DNA of 64,000 nucleotides from Pelagibius sp. CAU 1746. Lineage in GTDB: Bacteria; Pseudomonadota; Alphaproteobacteria; Kiloniellales; Kiloniellaceae. The position numbers were made by a program, and so were the translations under genes. Shown here in pieces: positions 36,109-43,697 of the stretch (position 1 is its first letter; the number at the start of each line of letters is the position of its first letter). The notes beneath the pieces were generated by a model that was not told the origin of the DNA, made no database searches, and saw only the letters and a list, made by a program, of their open reading frames with translations. The DNA lies in assembly GCF_039839785.1 (NCBI RefSeq), contig NZ_JBDOQT010000002.1, positions 558,001-622,000 of the forward strand, read 5' to 3'.

Positions 36109-36707
36109 GATATCCCCTGCCCAACCCCGTCTACGTGGTCACTGACATCGAGGTGAACGGACCGACGCCGGGCGAACATTCCATGCTGGCCTTCGCCTCC
36201 GTCGCCGTCGATGCGGCAGGCGGCGAGATCGATACCTTTGAAGCGGTGCTGGAAACCCTGCCTGACGCGGGCGAGAACCCCACCACGATGGAATGGTTCA
36301 AGAGCTTCCCGGAAGCCTGGGCCGCCGCGACGACGAACCCTGAGCCGCCGCAGACCGTGATGGAAAGCTACGTTGACTGGCTGCGGGGCCTGCCGGGCCA
36401 GCCCATCTTCGCCGCCCACCCCCTGGCCTTCGACGGCGCCTGGATCGACCACTACCTGCGCCGCTTCCTCGGCATCCGCCTGCTGAAGGGCCCCTGGGAA
36501 GGCGAACCGCTGTTCTACACCGCCGGGCTCTGCCTACAGGCCTTCGCCGCCGGGCGCACCGGCTGGGACTTCTCCGCCTGCTTCACCGGCGGCTACCCGC
36601 CGGAGTGGCTCGGTCACGTACCGCACAGCCACATCTCCATCGACGACGCCCGCGGCTACGCCAACCTGCTGCGCACGCTGCTGCAGATGAAGCCGCCAGC
36701 AGGATAA
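36105..36707 (+). CDS. DEDD-type 3'-5' exonuclease-like protein
   Basis: 200 residues with an RNase H-like exonuclease layout. The first acidic motif is VTDIEVNGPTPGEHSMLAF, the middle motif AAHPLAFDGAWIDHYL, and the last HSHISIDDARGYANLL gives the His and Asp of a DEDDh active site. Its ATG overlaps the sulfotransferase stop (ATGA), so the two are translationally coupled even though no functional link is known. Substrate could be RNA or DNA. It is short, close to oligoribonuclease size, but not a clear Orn. Confidence 0.8.
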   Translation: MRYPLPNPVYVVTDIEVNGPTPGEHSMLAFASVAVDAAGGEIDTFEAVLETLPDAGENPTTMEWFKSFPEAWAAATTNPEPPQTVMESYVDWLRGLPGQPIFAAHPLAFDGAWIDHYLRRFLGIRLLKGPWEGEPLFYTAGLCLQAFAAGRTGWDFSACFTGGYPPEWLGHVPHSHISIDDARGYANLLRTLLQMKPPAG

Positions 36708-36770
36708 CAGCGGCCTCACAATGCAACCTGCACCTGCGGGCCGCGCGGGTAACGAAGGTTTCCGCGCACT

Positions 36771-36784
36771 GTTTCAATTGAAAC
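36771..36784. promoter_or_regulatory. 14-base perfect palindrome upstream of cysK fusion
   Basis: GTTTCAATTGAAAC is a perfect palindrome 103 bases before the cysteine synthase-glutaredoxin start. It also sits inside a larger inverted repeat, AAGGTTTC (36755-36762) with GAAACCTT (36780-36787). It is AT-rich in a GC-rich background, as expected for an operator of a dimeric regulator. The regulator is unknown. Confidence 0.5.
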
Positions 36785-36830
36785 CTTGCCCGCCGGCGGC
36801 GGTGCGCGCTCTGATAAGGGCCGTTCCACT

Positions 36831-36853
36831 CCGCCGGAAGGAGTCTCCGGCGG
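36831..36853 (+). promoter_or_regulatory. Leader hairpin before the cysK fusion
   Basis: 8-base arms 36831-36838 and 36846-36853 (CCGCCGGA/TCCGGCGG) enclose a 7-base loop. It is 34 bases before the start codon and could influence initiation. It does not match the SAM-II or SAM/SAH riboswitch patterns I know. Confidence 0.4.
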
Positions 36854-36886
36854 CAAGTTGACCTCCCTGGCGAGGAAACCGCGGAG

Positions 36887-38410
36887 ATGCCGATGAGATA
36901 CGAGAGCATCCTGGAGACCGTGGGCGGGACCCCGGCCGTACGCATCAACAAGCTGGCGCCCGGGGGCGTGAACCTCTACGCCAAGCTGGAAGCCTTCAAC
37001 CCGATGGGCTCGGTGAAAGACCGCCTGGCCCTGGGCGTGATCGAGGACGCCGAACGCAGCGGCGCGTTGAAGCCCGGCCAGACGGTGGTCGAGGCGACCA
37101 GCGGCAACACCGGCATCGGCCTGGCCATGGTCTGCGCCCAAAAGGGCTATCCCCTGGTCATCGTCATGGCCGAGAACTTCAGCGTCGAGCGGCGCAAGCT
37201 GATGCGCTTCCTCGGCGCCAAAGTGATCTTGACCCCGGCGGCGGAAAAAGGCACCGGCATGCTGAACAAGGCCATCGAGTTGGCCGAGAAGCACGGCTGG
37301 TTCCTCTGCCGCCAGTTCGAGAACGAGGCCAACGCCGACTTCCACTCGCGCACCACGGCGCGCGAGATCCTGGAGGACTTCGCCGATGCACCGCTCGACT
37401 ACTGGGTCACCGGCGCGGGCACCGGCGGCACCTTGAAGGGCGTCTCGCGCGTGCTGAAGGCCGAGAGCCCGAACACCAAGATCATCGTCTGCGAGCCGGA
37501 CAACGTGCCGATCCTGGGCAGTGGCATTCCCATGCCGGAGACCCCCGGCGAGAGCCATCCCCTGTTCCGCCCGCATCTGATGCAGGGCTGGACGCCGGAC
37601 TTCATCCCGCGCCTGACCGGCGACGCCCTGGCCGACCACAACGTCGACCGTATCCTGCCGGTCGGGGGCGAGGAATCGCTGCGCCTGGCGCGCGATCTGG
37701 CCTTGAAGGAAGGCATCCTGACCGGCATCACCGGCGGCGCCACCCTGGCCGGCGCCCTCCAGATCGCCAAGGAAGCGCCCGTCGGCAGCACCATCCTCTG
37801 CATGCTGCCGGACACCGGCGAGCGCTACCTCAGCACGGTGCTCTTCGAGCACGTCTCCGTCGACATGACCGCCGAGGAGATCGAGATCTCCAAGTCGACG
37901 CCGGCCGCCCGCTTCGACCGGCCTTCCGCTCCGCCGGCCGCCAAGCCCGAAGAGGCGAAGCCGGCCGCCGCTGCGGCGAAGGATGCCGAGGCCGAGGCCA
38001 CCCTGGCCGAGGTGCTGGGCGACACCGACAAGCCGGTGGTCATGTTCGCCCTGGAATGGTGCGAGTTCTGCTGGTCGGTGCGGCGCTTCTTCGCGCGTCT
38101 CGGCATCGACTACCGCTCCGTCGACCTCGACTCGGTGGCCCTGCAGGAGAACAACATGGGCGGGCGCATCCGCGCCGCGGTCAGCGCCAAGACCGGCATC
38201 CGCACCATCCCGCAGATCTTCGTCGGCGGCACCCTGATCGGCGGCTGCACGGAGGTCTTCGACGCCTACAAGAGCGGCGCGCTGCAGAAGCTGCTGGAAG
38301 AAAGCGGCGGCGCCTACGACAGGAAGGCGCAGCTCGACCCCTACGGCTTCTTCCCGGCCTGGCTGCAGTCCCGCCAGGCGGTGGCGCAGAGCGACGAAGC
38401 GGCGGAGTAA
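36887..38410 (+). CDS. cysK: Cysteine synthase fused to a glutaredoxin domain
   Basis: 507 residues. Residues 1-325 are a PLP-dependent O-acetylserine sulfhydrylase: Lys44 in NPMGSVKDRLA, the substrate loop EATSGNTGIGLAMV, the phosphate loop GAGTGGTLKGVSR and LPDTGERYLST. A Pro/Ala/Lys/Glu linker (about 335-370) leads to a glutaredoxin domain with active-site Cys392 and Cys395 (WCEFC), IRTIPQIFVGG (cis-Pro) and GGCTEVFDAY. It makes cysteine from sulfide and O-acetylserine. The fused dithiol domain may regulate it or recycle a thiol. A GAGGAAA ribosome site precedes the ATG. CysK-Grx fusions are uncommon in my knowledge of the family. Confidence 0.93.
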   Translation: MPMRYESILETVGGTPAVRINKLAPGGVNLYAKLEAFNPMGSVKDRLALGVIEDAERSGALKPGQTVVEATSGNTGIGLAMVCAQKGYPLVIVMAENFSVERRKLMRFLGAKVILTPAAEKGTGMLNKAIELAEKHGWFLCRQFENEANADFHSRTTAREILEDFADAPLDYWVTGAGTGGTLKGVSRVLKAESPNTKIIVCEPDNVPILGSGIPMPETPGESHPLFRPHLMQGWTPDFIPRLTGDALADHNVDRILPVGGEESLRLARDLALKEGILTGITGGATLAGALQIAKEAPVGSTILCMLPDTGERYLSTVLFEHVSVDMTAEEIEISKSTPAARFDRPSAPPAAKPEEAKPAAAAAKDAEAEATLAEVLGDTDKPVVMFALEWCEFCWSVRRFFARLGIDYRSVDLDSVALQENNMGGRIRAAVSAKTGIRTIPQIFVGGTLIGGCTEVFDAYKSGALQKLLEESGGAYDRKAQLDPYGFFPAWLQSRQAVAQSDEAAE

Positions 38411-38443
38411 AGGCTAGAACAGCAACTCCACGGCCGATGGCAT

Positions 38444-39124
38444 CTAGTCGGAACAGTACTTTCGAGTATTCGTGAAGCTGGCTCTCACATCGCGGATGTA
38501 GCCGAGAGGAGTCACACCGCCGAGAAAGTAGACTTCTCCCTGGTCGCCGACCGTCCCTTCCAGGGCGTCCAAGGCTGCATCCGCGGCAGGGTCGCACATT
38601 CGGCTCAAGGCAATGACAGCCGCCCCGAAGGTCGGCGAATCTTGCTGCTCTGCCACAGCATAGATCGCCGGTACGTCTTCAGCCGTATCCAACAGGCCGA
38701 GGGTCAGGATAACTTGTCCCAAGGTGTGCCCGCTGGTATCCGCCATTCGGCCGCGCAAATAAGTCGCTATACCAGCGACATCAGCATCCAAGAGGCCGTT
38801 CCGGTCGGCCTGCAAAAGGATGTTCGCCATCTCGACCCTCACGGCCGGAAAACTGGCCGTCTCCCAGTCGACGTCGGGCAAGGCACGCCGGTCCTGTCGC
38901 CAAACCGCCTGCACTACGGGAAGGATGGAGTCCTTGTGGCGCATTCTCTTGATGGCATTGGTCACCATGAGAATCCCATCGATGTCCTTTGAGTTCAGGG
39001 CCGCAGTCAGCTCTTCCCGCGTGACGGCGGCAGCATTGTCGACCGCGAGGGCCGTCGCGCCGATGGCCGCAGGGACCAACAGAGAAGCAACCGCCAGGAT
39101 TCTCACAGCGAAACGCCTTGGCAT
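38444..39124 (-). CDS. Hypothetical exported protein with HEAT-like helices
   Basis: About 226 residues from the ATG at 39124 (MPRRFAVRILAVASLLVPAA), which gives a clean signal peptide. The longer in-frame start adds 25 Cys-rich residues of no coding character. The mature part is alpha-helical with repeated segments (TREELTAALNSKDIDGILMV, LDTAEDVPAIYAVAEQQDSP, SRMCDPAADAALDALEG), reminiscent of HEAT-type repeats. I do not recognise a family. The gene is somewhat less GC-rich than its neighbours. It is probably periplasmic. Confidence 0.6.
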   Translation of the reverse strand: MPRRFAVRILAVASLLVPAAIGATALAVDNAAAVTREELTAALNSKDIDGILMVTNAIKRMRHKDSILPVVQAVWRQDRRALPDVDWETASFPAVRVEMANILLQADRNGLLDADVAGIATYLRGRMADTSGHTLGQVILTLGLLDTAEDVPAIYAVAEQQDSPTFGAAVIALSRMCDPAADAALDALEGTVGDQGEVYFLGGVTPLGYIRDVRASFTNTRKYCSD

Positions 39125-39230
39125 TTTCTTTTCCACTATCTCGGGTTGCCCGCAGCCGCACCACCTGAGGCAACGACAGTGCCCAAATGGGGTGCACATT
39201 CAAAGGCAAAATGAATGGGAAGATTTCATC

Positions 39231-39255
39231 CTTAGCGGGTTAATTCTTCGCTAAG
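39231..39255. other. CTTAGCG inverted repeat between AarF-like and hypothetical genes
   Basis: The 7-base arms 39231-39237 and 39249-39255 pair perfectly around an 11-base AT-rich loop. It lies 106 bases upstream of the hypothetical gene and 30 bases downstream of the kinase stop. It could be an operator for the former or a 3'-end structure for the latter. Confidence 0.35.
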
Positions 39256-39284
39256 ATCCAGCGGCAGCAAGTCAGGCCATTCTC

Positions 39285-40739
39285 TCACTCCGGCAGCGGC
39301 AGGTTGCGGGCCTTCAGCACCTTCTTCTGACGCTTTTCCAGCTTCTTGACGTCGAAGTCGCGGATCAGGTCGTGGAACATCTGGTGCCAGTTGATCTCGG
39401 CGTCCAGGTGCATGAAGACCGAGCCCAGGCCGATGGCGGCGCGGTCCATGAGCACGAACTCGCGCGGCGGCTTCACGCCGCCGAGGCGCCGCAATTCCTT
39501 GTGTACCTCACCGGCCACTTTGGCGCCGTAGAGGCTGCCCTGCTCACCCATGATCTTCTGCGGCTTGTCCTCCAGCAGCGGGGCGTAGAGGAAGGCGGCC
39601 CAAAGGTTCAGCGCCGCCAGCAGGTCTTTGCTCAGGTTCGTGAAGCCCCAGGTGCGGTAGGCCTCCACCGCCAGCTCGGGATCGTCGCGCTCCAGCGCGA
39701 AATAGAGGTCGATGACGCCCTTGACGAACTTCGGCTGGAAGACGCGGATGCAGCCGAAGTCCAGCAGGTTCACGGTGCCGTCCTCGCGGAAGGTGTAATT
39801 GCCCAGGTGCGGGTCGCCATGGATGATGCCGTAGAAATAGAAAGGCACGTACCAGCAGCGGAACATGTTCATGGCCACGGCGTTGCGCTGCTCCACCGTG
39901 ACCTCGCCCTTCACGAAGTCGAGCAGCGGATGGCCTTCCAACCAGGTCATGGTCAGCAGACGTTTGGTGGAAAGCTCCGGCAGCAGGTCGGCGACGTGCA
40001 CGCCGGGCTCGTCGCGCAGCATGTCCTGGTAGAGCTGCATGTGGCGGCCTTCACGCGCGTAGTCCAGCTCCTCGCGCAGGCGCTCCGCCAGCTCGTGGTA
40101 GATGTTCGAGGGGTCGATGGCGCGGTCGTAGCGCCGGTAGATACCGAAGAGGATCTTAAGCTGCTGCAGGTCGGCCTCCACGGCCGAGAGCATGTCCGGG
40201 TACTGCAGCTTGCAGGCCAGGAGACGGCCGTCCAGGGCGACGGCGCGGTGCACCTGTCCCAGGGAGGCGGCGGCCGCGGCCTCGCGCTCGAAGGACTTGA
40301 ACTTCTTCTCCCAGTCCGCGCCCAGCTCGCTGCGCATGCGCCGCTTCACGAAGGGCCAGCCCATGGAGGGTGCGTTGGACTGCAGCTGGCGCAGCTCCTC
40401 GGCATACTCACGCGGCAGGGCGTCGGGGATGGTGGCGAGGATCTGCGCCGCCTTCATCAGCGGCCCCTTGAGGCCGCCCAGCGCCGCCTTCAGCTCCGAG
40501 GAGTGCTTGCCGCGGTCGAGACCGATCCCCAGATAGCGGGCGCCGACCACCTGGGCGGCGAGGCCGCCGACGGAGCTGCCCACCTTGGCGTAGCGGCGCA
40601 CCCGGCCGGAAAGGCGCGAGTCCTCCGCGCCAAAGTCCTCGTCATCGGGCCCCGGCTCTTCGTGATCCTCTTCCCGGCTGTCCTGCTCTTGGCTGTCGTG
40701 CTCTTGGCTGTCGTGCTCTTGGCTGTCGTGCTTGGGCAT
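39285..40739 (-). CDS. ABC1/AarF/UbiB-family atypical kinase
   Basis: 484 residues. The family motifs are visible: the KxGQ-like segment GPLMKAAQILATIPDALP, the Ala-rich loop EREAAAAASLGQVHRAV with LACKLQYPD, and the catalytic region HGDPHLGNYTF with NLLDFG. Members support ubiquinone biosynthesis or lipid homeostasis as unusual ATP-binding proteins. The N-terminus carries three perfect and one degenerate copy of a five-residue unit (HDSQE), then an acidic stretch, before the ABC1 domain at about residue 45. This repeat-bearing leader is not part of the normal fold. A multi-family link to phaC next door is not evident. Confidence 0.88.
   Translation of the reverse strand: MPKHDSQEHDSQEHDSQEQDSREEDHEEPGPDDEDFGAEDSRLSGRVRRYAKVGSSVGGLAAQVVGARYLGIGLDRGKHSSELKAALGGLKGPLMKAAQILATIPDALPREYAEELRQLQSNAPSMGWPFVKRRMRSELGADWEKKFKSFEREAAAAASLGQVHRAVALDGRLLACKLQYPDMLSAVEADLQQLKILFGIYRRYDRAIDPSNIYHELAERLREELDYAREGRHMQLYQDMLRDEPGVHVADLLPELSTKRLLTMTWLEGHPLLDFVKGEVTVEQRNAVAMNMFRCWYVPFYFYGIIHGDPHLGNYTFREDGTVNLLDFGCIRVFQPKFVKGVIDLYFALERDDPELAVEAYRTWGFTNLSKDLLAALNLWAAFLYAPLLEDKPQKIMGEQGSLYGAKVAGEVHKELRRLGGVKPPREFVLMDRAAIGLGSVFMHLDAEINWHQMFHDLIRDFDVKKLEKRQKKVLKARNLPLPE
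40686..40730. repeat. 15-base tandem repeat inside the AarF-like gene
   Basis: Three identical 15-base units at 40686-40700, 40701-40715 and 40716-40730, with a degenerate fourth at 40671-40685. Each unit encodes five residues, so copy-number change keeps the reading frame. It covers the first codons of the kinase-like gene. Confidence 0.85.
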
Positions 40740-40789
40740 GCCCTAGAAGGTGGGCGTGCCGGCCCCGGAAGTCCAGAGCCCACCGCACG

Positions 40790-42679
40790 TCAGGGCTGCA
40801 GCACATAGCGGCCCGGCGCCGCCTCCAGTGCCGGATAGCCGGCCTCGGCCTTGCCCATCGGTGGCGGATCGACCGGCGCTCCCGAGTTTTTCGCCAGCCA
40901 GGCCTGCCACTCCGGCCACCAGGAGCCCTTGTGCACCGGCGCCGCGGCGCGCCAGCGGTCGGGATCAATGTAGCCCTCGTGGTCGCGCAGCCGGGCGGTC
41001 TGGTAAATGCGGCGCGGATGGCCCGGCGGGGTCACGATGCCGGCGTTGTGGCCGCCGCTGGTCAAGAGGAAGGTCACTTCGGTGTCGGTCAGCAGCACGA
41101 TCTTGTAGACCGAGCGCCAGGGGGCGACGTGATCCTTGGCCGTGCCGACCGCGAAGACCGGTTGGCGGATGTCCGTCAGCGCCACCGGCCGCCCTTCCAC
41201 CTCGAAGCGGCCCTCGGCCAGGTCGTTGTTGAGGAACAGGCGGCGCAGGTATTCCGAATGCATCCGGTAGGGCATGCGCGTCGCATCGGCGTTCCAGGCC
41301 ATGAGGTCGGTCTGGTTGCTGCGCCGGCCCAGGTAATAGTCGTGCACCAGGCGCGACCAGATGAGGTCGTTGGAGCGCAAGAGCTGGAAGGCGCCGGCCA
41401 TCTGCGTGGTGTCCAGGTAGCCCTGCGACCACATGATGTCTTCCAGGTAGGTGAGCTGGGCTTCGTCGATGAAGAGCATCAGTTCGCCGGCCTCGGTGAA
41501 GTCGGTCTGCGCGGCCAGCAGGGTCACTGTCTTCAGGCGCTCGTCCTTGTCGCGCGCCATGGCCGCCGCGGCGATGGACAGCAGCGTGCCGCCCAGGCAA
41601 TAGCCCGCGGCGTGGACTTTTTGGTCCGGCACGATCGCGCCCACCGCGTCCAGCGCCGCCATGACGCCCAAGCGACGGTAGTCGTCCATGTCCAGGTCGC
41701 GGTCCTCGGCGCCAGGGTTCTTCCAAGAGATCGCGAAGACCGTATGACCCTGGGAAACCAGGAAGCGGATCAGCGAGTTTTCCGGCGAGAGATCCAGGAT
41801 GTAGTACTTCATGATCCAGGCCGGGACGATCAGCACCGGCTCCGGATGTACCTGCCCGGTCGCAGGGCTGTACTGGATCAGCTCGATCAGGGCGTTGCGG
41901 TAGACGACCCGGCCCGGGGTCACCGCCAGCTCCTTGCCCGGACGGAAATTCTCGGTGCCCGCAGGGCCGCGTCCGGTGAGACGGCGCTCCATATCCTCCA
42001 GAGCGTTCAGCCAACCCTGATAGAGGTTGGCGCCGCCCTGCTCCAGGGTCTCGCGCAGCAGCAGCGGATTGGTCATCACGTAGTTGGAGGGCGAGAAGAC
42101 GTCCAGCAATTGGCGCGTGGCGAAGGACACCACCGCCTCGTGATGAGTGGAGACGCCGCGTACGCCTGTTGTGGCCTGCTGCCACCACTTCTGGGTCAGC
42201 AGGAAGCCCTGGGTGATCATGTCGAAGGGGGGCCGGCACCAGGCTTCGTCCTGGAAGCGCTTGTCGCGGTGCTCCGGTTGGATGCAGGGTTCGCAAACCT
42301 CGCCGGCGGCCGAGCGTGCCGCACTCAGGGACAGCCTGACCATCTCGGACCAGGCTTCCTGCATCAGTTGCGCCTGCTTGCCGGGCGCTCCGGCCAGGTG
42401 CATCCACCAGTCGGTATAGGCCAGGCCCAGGGCTGCCGGCGAGATGCCCGCCGTCACCCGCGCGAGGCCGGCGTGCAGCATGCGGTCCAGGGCATCGCCG
42501 CCCAGAACGCCGGGCAGCGGCGGCGGGCTGGGCGCCACTTCGATGCCGGTCCGATGCCCGGCCACGTCGGGCAGGCGCGCAGGATCCGGCGCCTCGGTCG
42601 GCGCCGCGGGCGCACAGGGCCGCGGCAGGGGCTTGCCGCCCTCGGCAGCGAGCTTCAAGGCTCTTTGCTTCGTCGCCAA
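40790..42679 (-). CDS. phaC: Poly(3-hydroxyalkanoate) synthase
   Basis: About 629 residues. The N-terminal PhaC domain (DWWMHLAGAPGKQAQLM, ALIELIQYSPATG) is followed by an alpha/beta hydrolase core: PVLIVPAWIMKYYILDLSP, the lipase-like box GYCLGGT with nucleophile Cys, and GTAKDHVAPW and SGGHNAGIV with the Asp and His. It polymerises hydroxyacyl-CoA into storage granules. Length fits class I. There is no ATG start in frame. I choose TTG at 42679, which has GGAG 8 bases upstream. TTG at 42751 is the longer alternative. No phaA, phaB or phasin gene is adjacent. Confidence 0.9.
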   Translation of the reverse strand: MATKQRALKLAAEGGKPLPRPCAPAAPTEAPDPARLPDVAGHRTGIEVAPSPPPLPGVLGGDALDRMLHAGLARVTAGISPAALGLAYTDWWMHLAGAPGKQAQLMQEAWSEMVRLSLSAARSAAGEVCEPCIQPEHRDKRFQDEAWCRPPFDMITQGFLLTQKWWQQATTGVRGVSTHHEAVVSFATRQLLDVFSPSNYVMTNPLLLRETLEQGGANLYQGWLNALEDMERRLTGRGPAGTENFRPGKELAVTPGRVVYRNALIELIQYSPATGQVHPEPVLIVPAWIMKYYILDLSPENSLIRFLVSQGHTVFAISWKNPGAEDRDLDMDDYRRLGVMAALDAVGAIVPDQKVHAAGYCLGGTLLSIAAAAMARDKDERLKTVTLLAAQTDFTEAGELMLFIDEAQLTYLEDIMWSQGYLDTTQMAGAFQLLRSNDLIWSRLVHDYYLGRRSNQTDLMAWNADATRMPYRMHSEYLRRLFLNNDLAEGRFEVEGRPVALTDIRQPVFAVGTAKDHVAPWRSVYKIVLLTDTEVTFLLTSGGHNAGIVTPPGHPRRIYQTARLRDHEGYIDPDRWRAAAPVHKGSWWPEWQAWLAKNSGAPVDPPPMGKAEAGYPALEAAPGRYVLQP

Positions 42680-42885
42680 CGAAATCTCCGCGCTGCTGGT
42701 AGCACCACAACTGCCGAATGGTAGCGTCAATAGACTACATAGGTACGGCAAAAGCCTTGCGCCAGATCACTTCGCCGCACCAGTCCGGCTCTCATTCGCC
42801 TTGGTGCGCCATGACGCAAAATGCCTCGACATGAATTCGTGTTTTACAGGAAGAAATTATTGTATTACGATATTTTTATATGATG

Positions 42886-42899
42886 AAACATGAATGTTT
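42886..42899. promoter_or_regulatory. Inverted repeat in AT-rich promoter of DUF2975-Xre pair
   Basis: AAACAT-GA-ATGTTT lies directly before the GAGG ribosome site of the membrane-protein gene, in the most AT-rich stretch of the region (42838-42900). An Xre-family regulator is encoded downstream in the same unit, so this is a natural candidate for its operator. Confidence 0.4.
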
Positions 42900-42906
42900 G
42901 AGGCAC

Positions 42907-43449
42907 ATGAAAGCTATGCGACAAGCTGCTGTCGAGCGAATCTGTTTCCTGATGGTCGGCATCACCGCGATCATGATGGCGGGTATCGCAGGGGCCTACC
43001 TCAACCTTTGGATCGACCGGGAAAGCCTGCGGGCCATGGTCGAGACCGAGATCCTCACGCCGGACACCGCCTACGCACTGACGAACCTGACCGTCACGGC
43101 GGGACTGCTGGTCGGCGCCATCCCCGCGGGACTCTCCCTCTGGGGCCTGTGGAATGCCGCGCGGCTGTTCTTCGGCTACAGCAAGGGTGCCGTCTTCACC
43201 GATGCCGCCGGCCACCGCCTGAAACGCATGGGGATGGCCCTGGCTTTGCTGCCGGTCGCGCAGATTGCGATCACGGCAGCGCTGTCGCTGATCTTCACGA
43301 TGGACAATCCCGCCGGCCAGCGCCAGCTCTCGATCACCCTCAACCAGACCCATCTGCTGGTCGGCATCGCCGGCTGCATGTTGATCGTGATCGGCTGGGT
43401 CATGGCCGAGGCCACGCGGATCGCCGACGACAACCGGCAGATCGTCTAG
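42907..43449 (+). CDS. DUF2975-type membrane protein
   Basis: About 180 residues with four hydrophobic helices: ERICFLMVGITAIMMAGIAG, LTVTAGLLVGAIPAGLSLWG, MALALLPVAQIAITAALSLI and LLVGIAGCMLIVIGWVMAEA, followed by the conserved AxxIADDNRQIV ending. This layout and the Xre gene immediately behind match the DUF2975/small-HTH pairs found in many bacteria. I prefer ATG 42907, with GAGG 4 bases before it. ATGs at 42880 and 42883 are in frame but overlap the AT-rich promoter. Function is unknown; a signal-sensing membrane partner for the regulator is likely. Confidence 0.75.
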   Translation: MKAMRQAAVERICFLMVGITAIMMAGIAGAYLNLWIDRESLRAMVETEILTPDTAYALTNLTVTAGLLVGAIPAGLSLWGLWNAARLFFGYSKGAVFTDAAGHRLKRMGMALALLPVAQIAITAALSLIFTMDNPAGQRQLSITLNQTHLLVGIAGCMLIVIGWVMAEATRIADDNRQIV

Positions 43450-43459
43450 GCGACCCCCA

Positions 43460-43690
43460 ATGGCCATCGTCGTCAATCTCGACCTCATGCTGTCGAAGCG
43501 GAAGATGCGCTCGAAAGCTCTCGCCCAGGCAATCGGCATAACCGAGCAGAACGTCTCGCTGCTGAAATCGGGCAAGGTGAAAGGCGTGCGTTTCGAGACG
43601 CTGGAGCGGATCTGCCAGGCGCTGGACTGCCAGCCCGGCGAGCTGCTGGAGTGGCGGCCGGACAGGCCGGAGCCGGACGGAGAGTCCTGA
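43460..43690 (+). CDS. Small Xre/Cro-type transcription regulator
   Basis: 76 residues, a single helix-turn-helix: LMLSKRKMRSKALAQAIGIT, EQNVSLLKSGKVKGVRFETL, ERICQALDCQPGELLEW. This is the YozG-like small HTH family that is paired with DUF2975 membrane proteins. It starts 10 bases after the membrane-protein stop, and the two surely form one unit. It likely autoregulates through the inverted repeat upstream. Confidence 0.85.
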   Translation: MAIVVNLDLMLSKRKMRSKALAQAIGITEQNVSLLKSGKVKGVRFETLERICQALDCQPGELLEWRPDRPEPDGES

Positions 43691-43697
43691 AGAAGGC

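Noticed and set aside
36831-36853. SAM-II riboswitch in the cysK leader
   Set aside because: A hairpin is present, but the conserved loop and pseudoknot sequence of SAM-II is absent.
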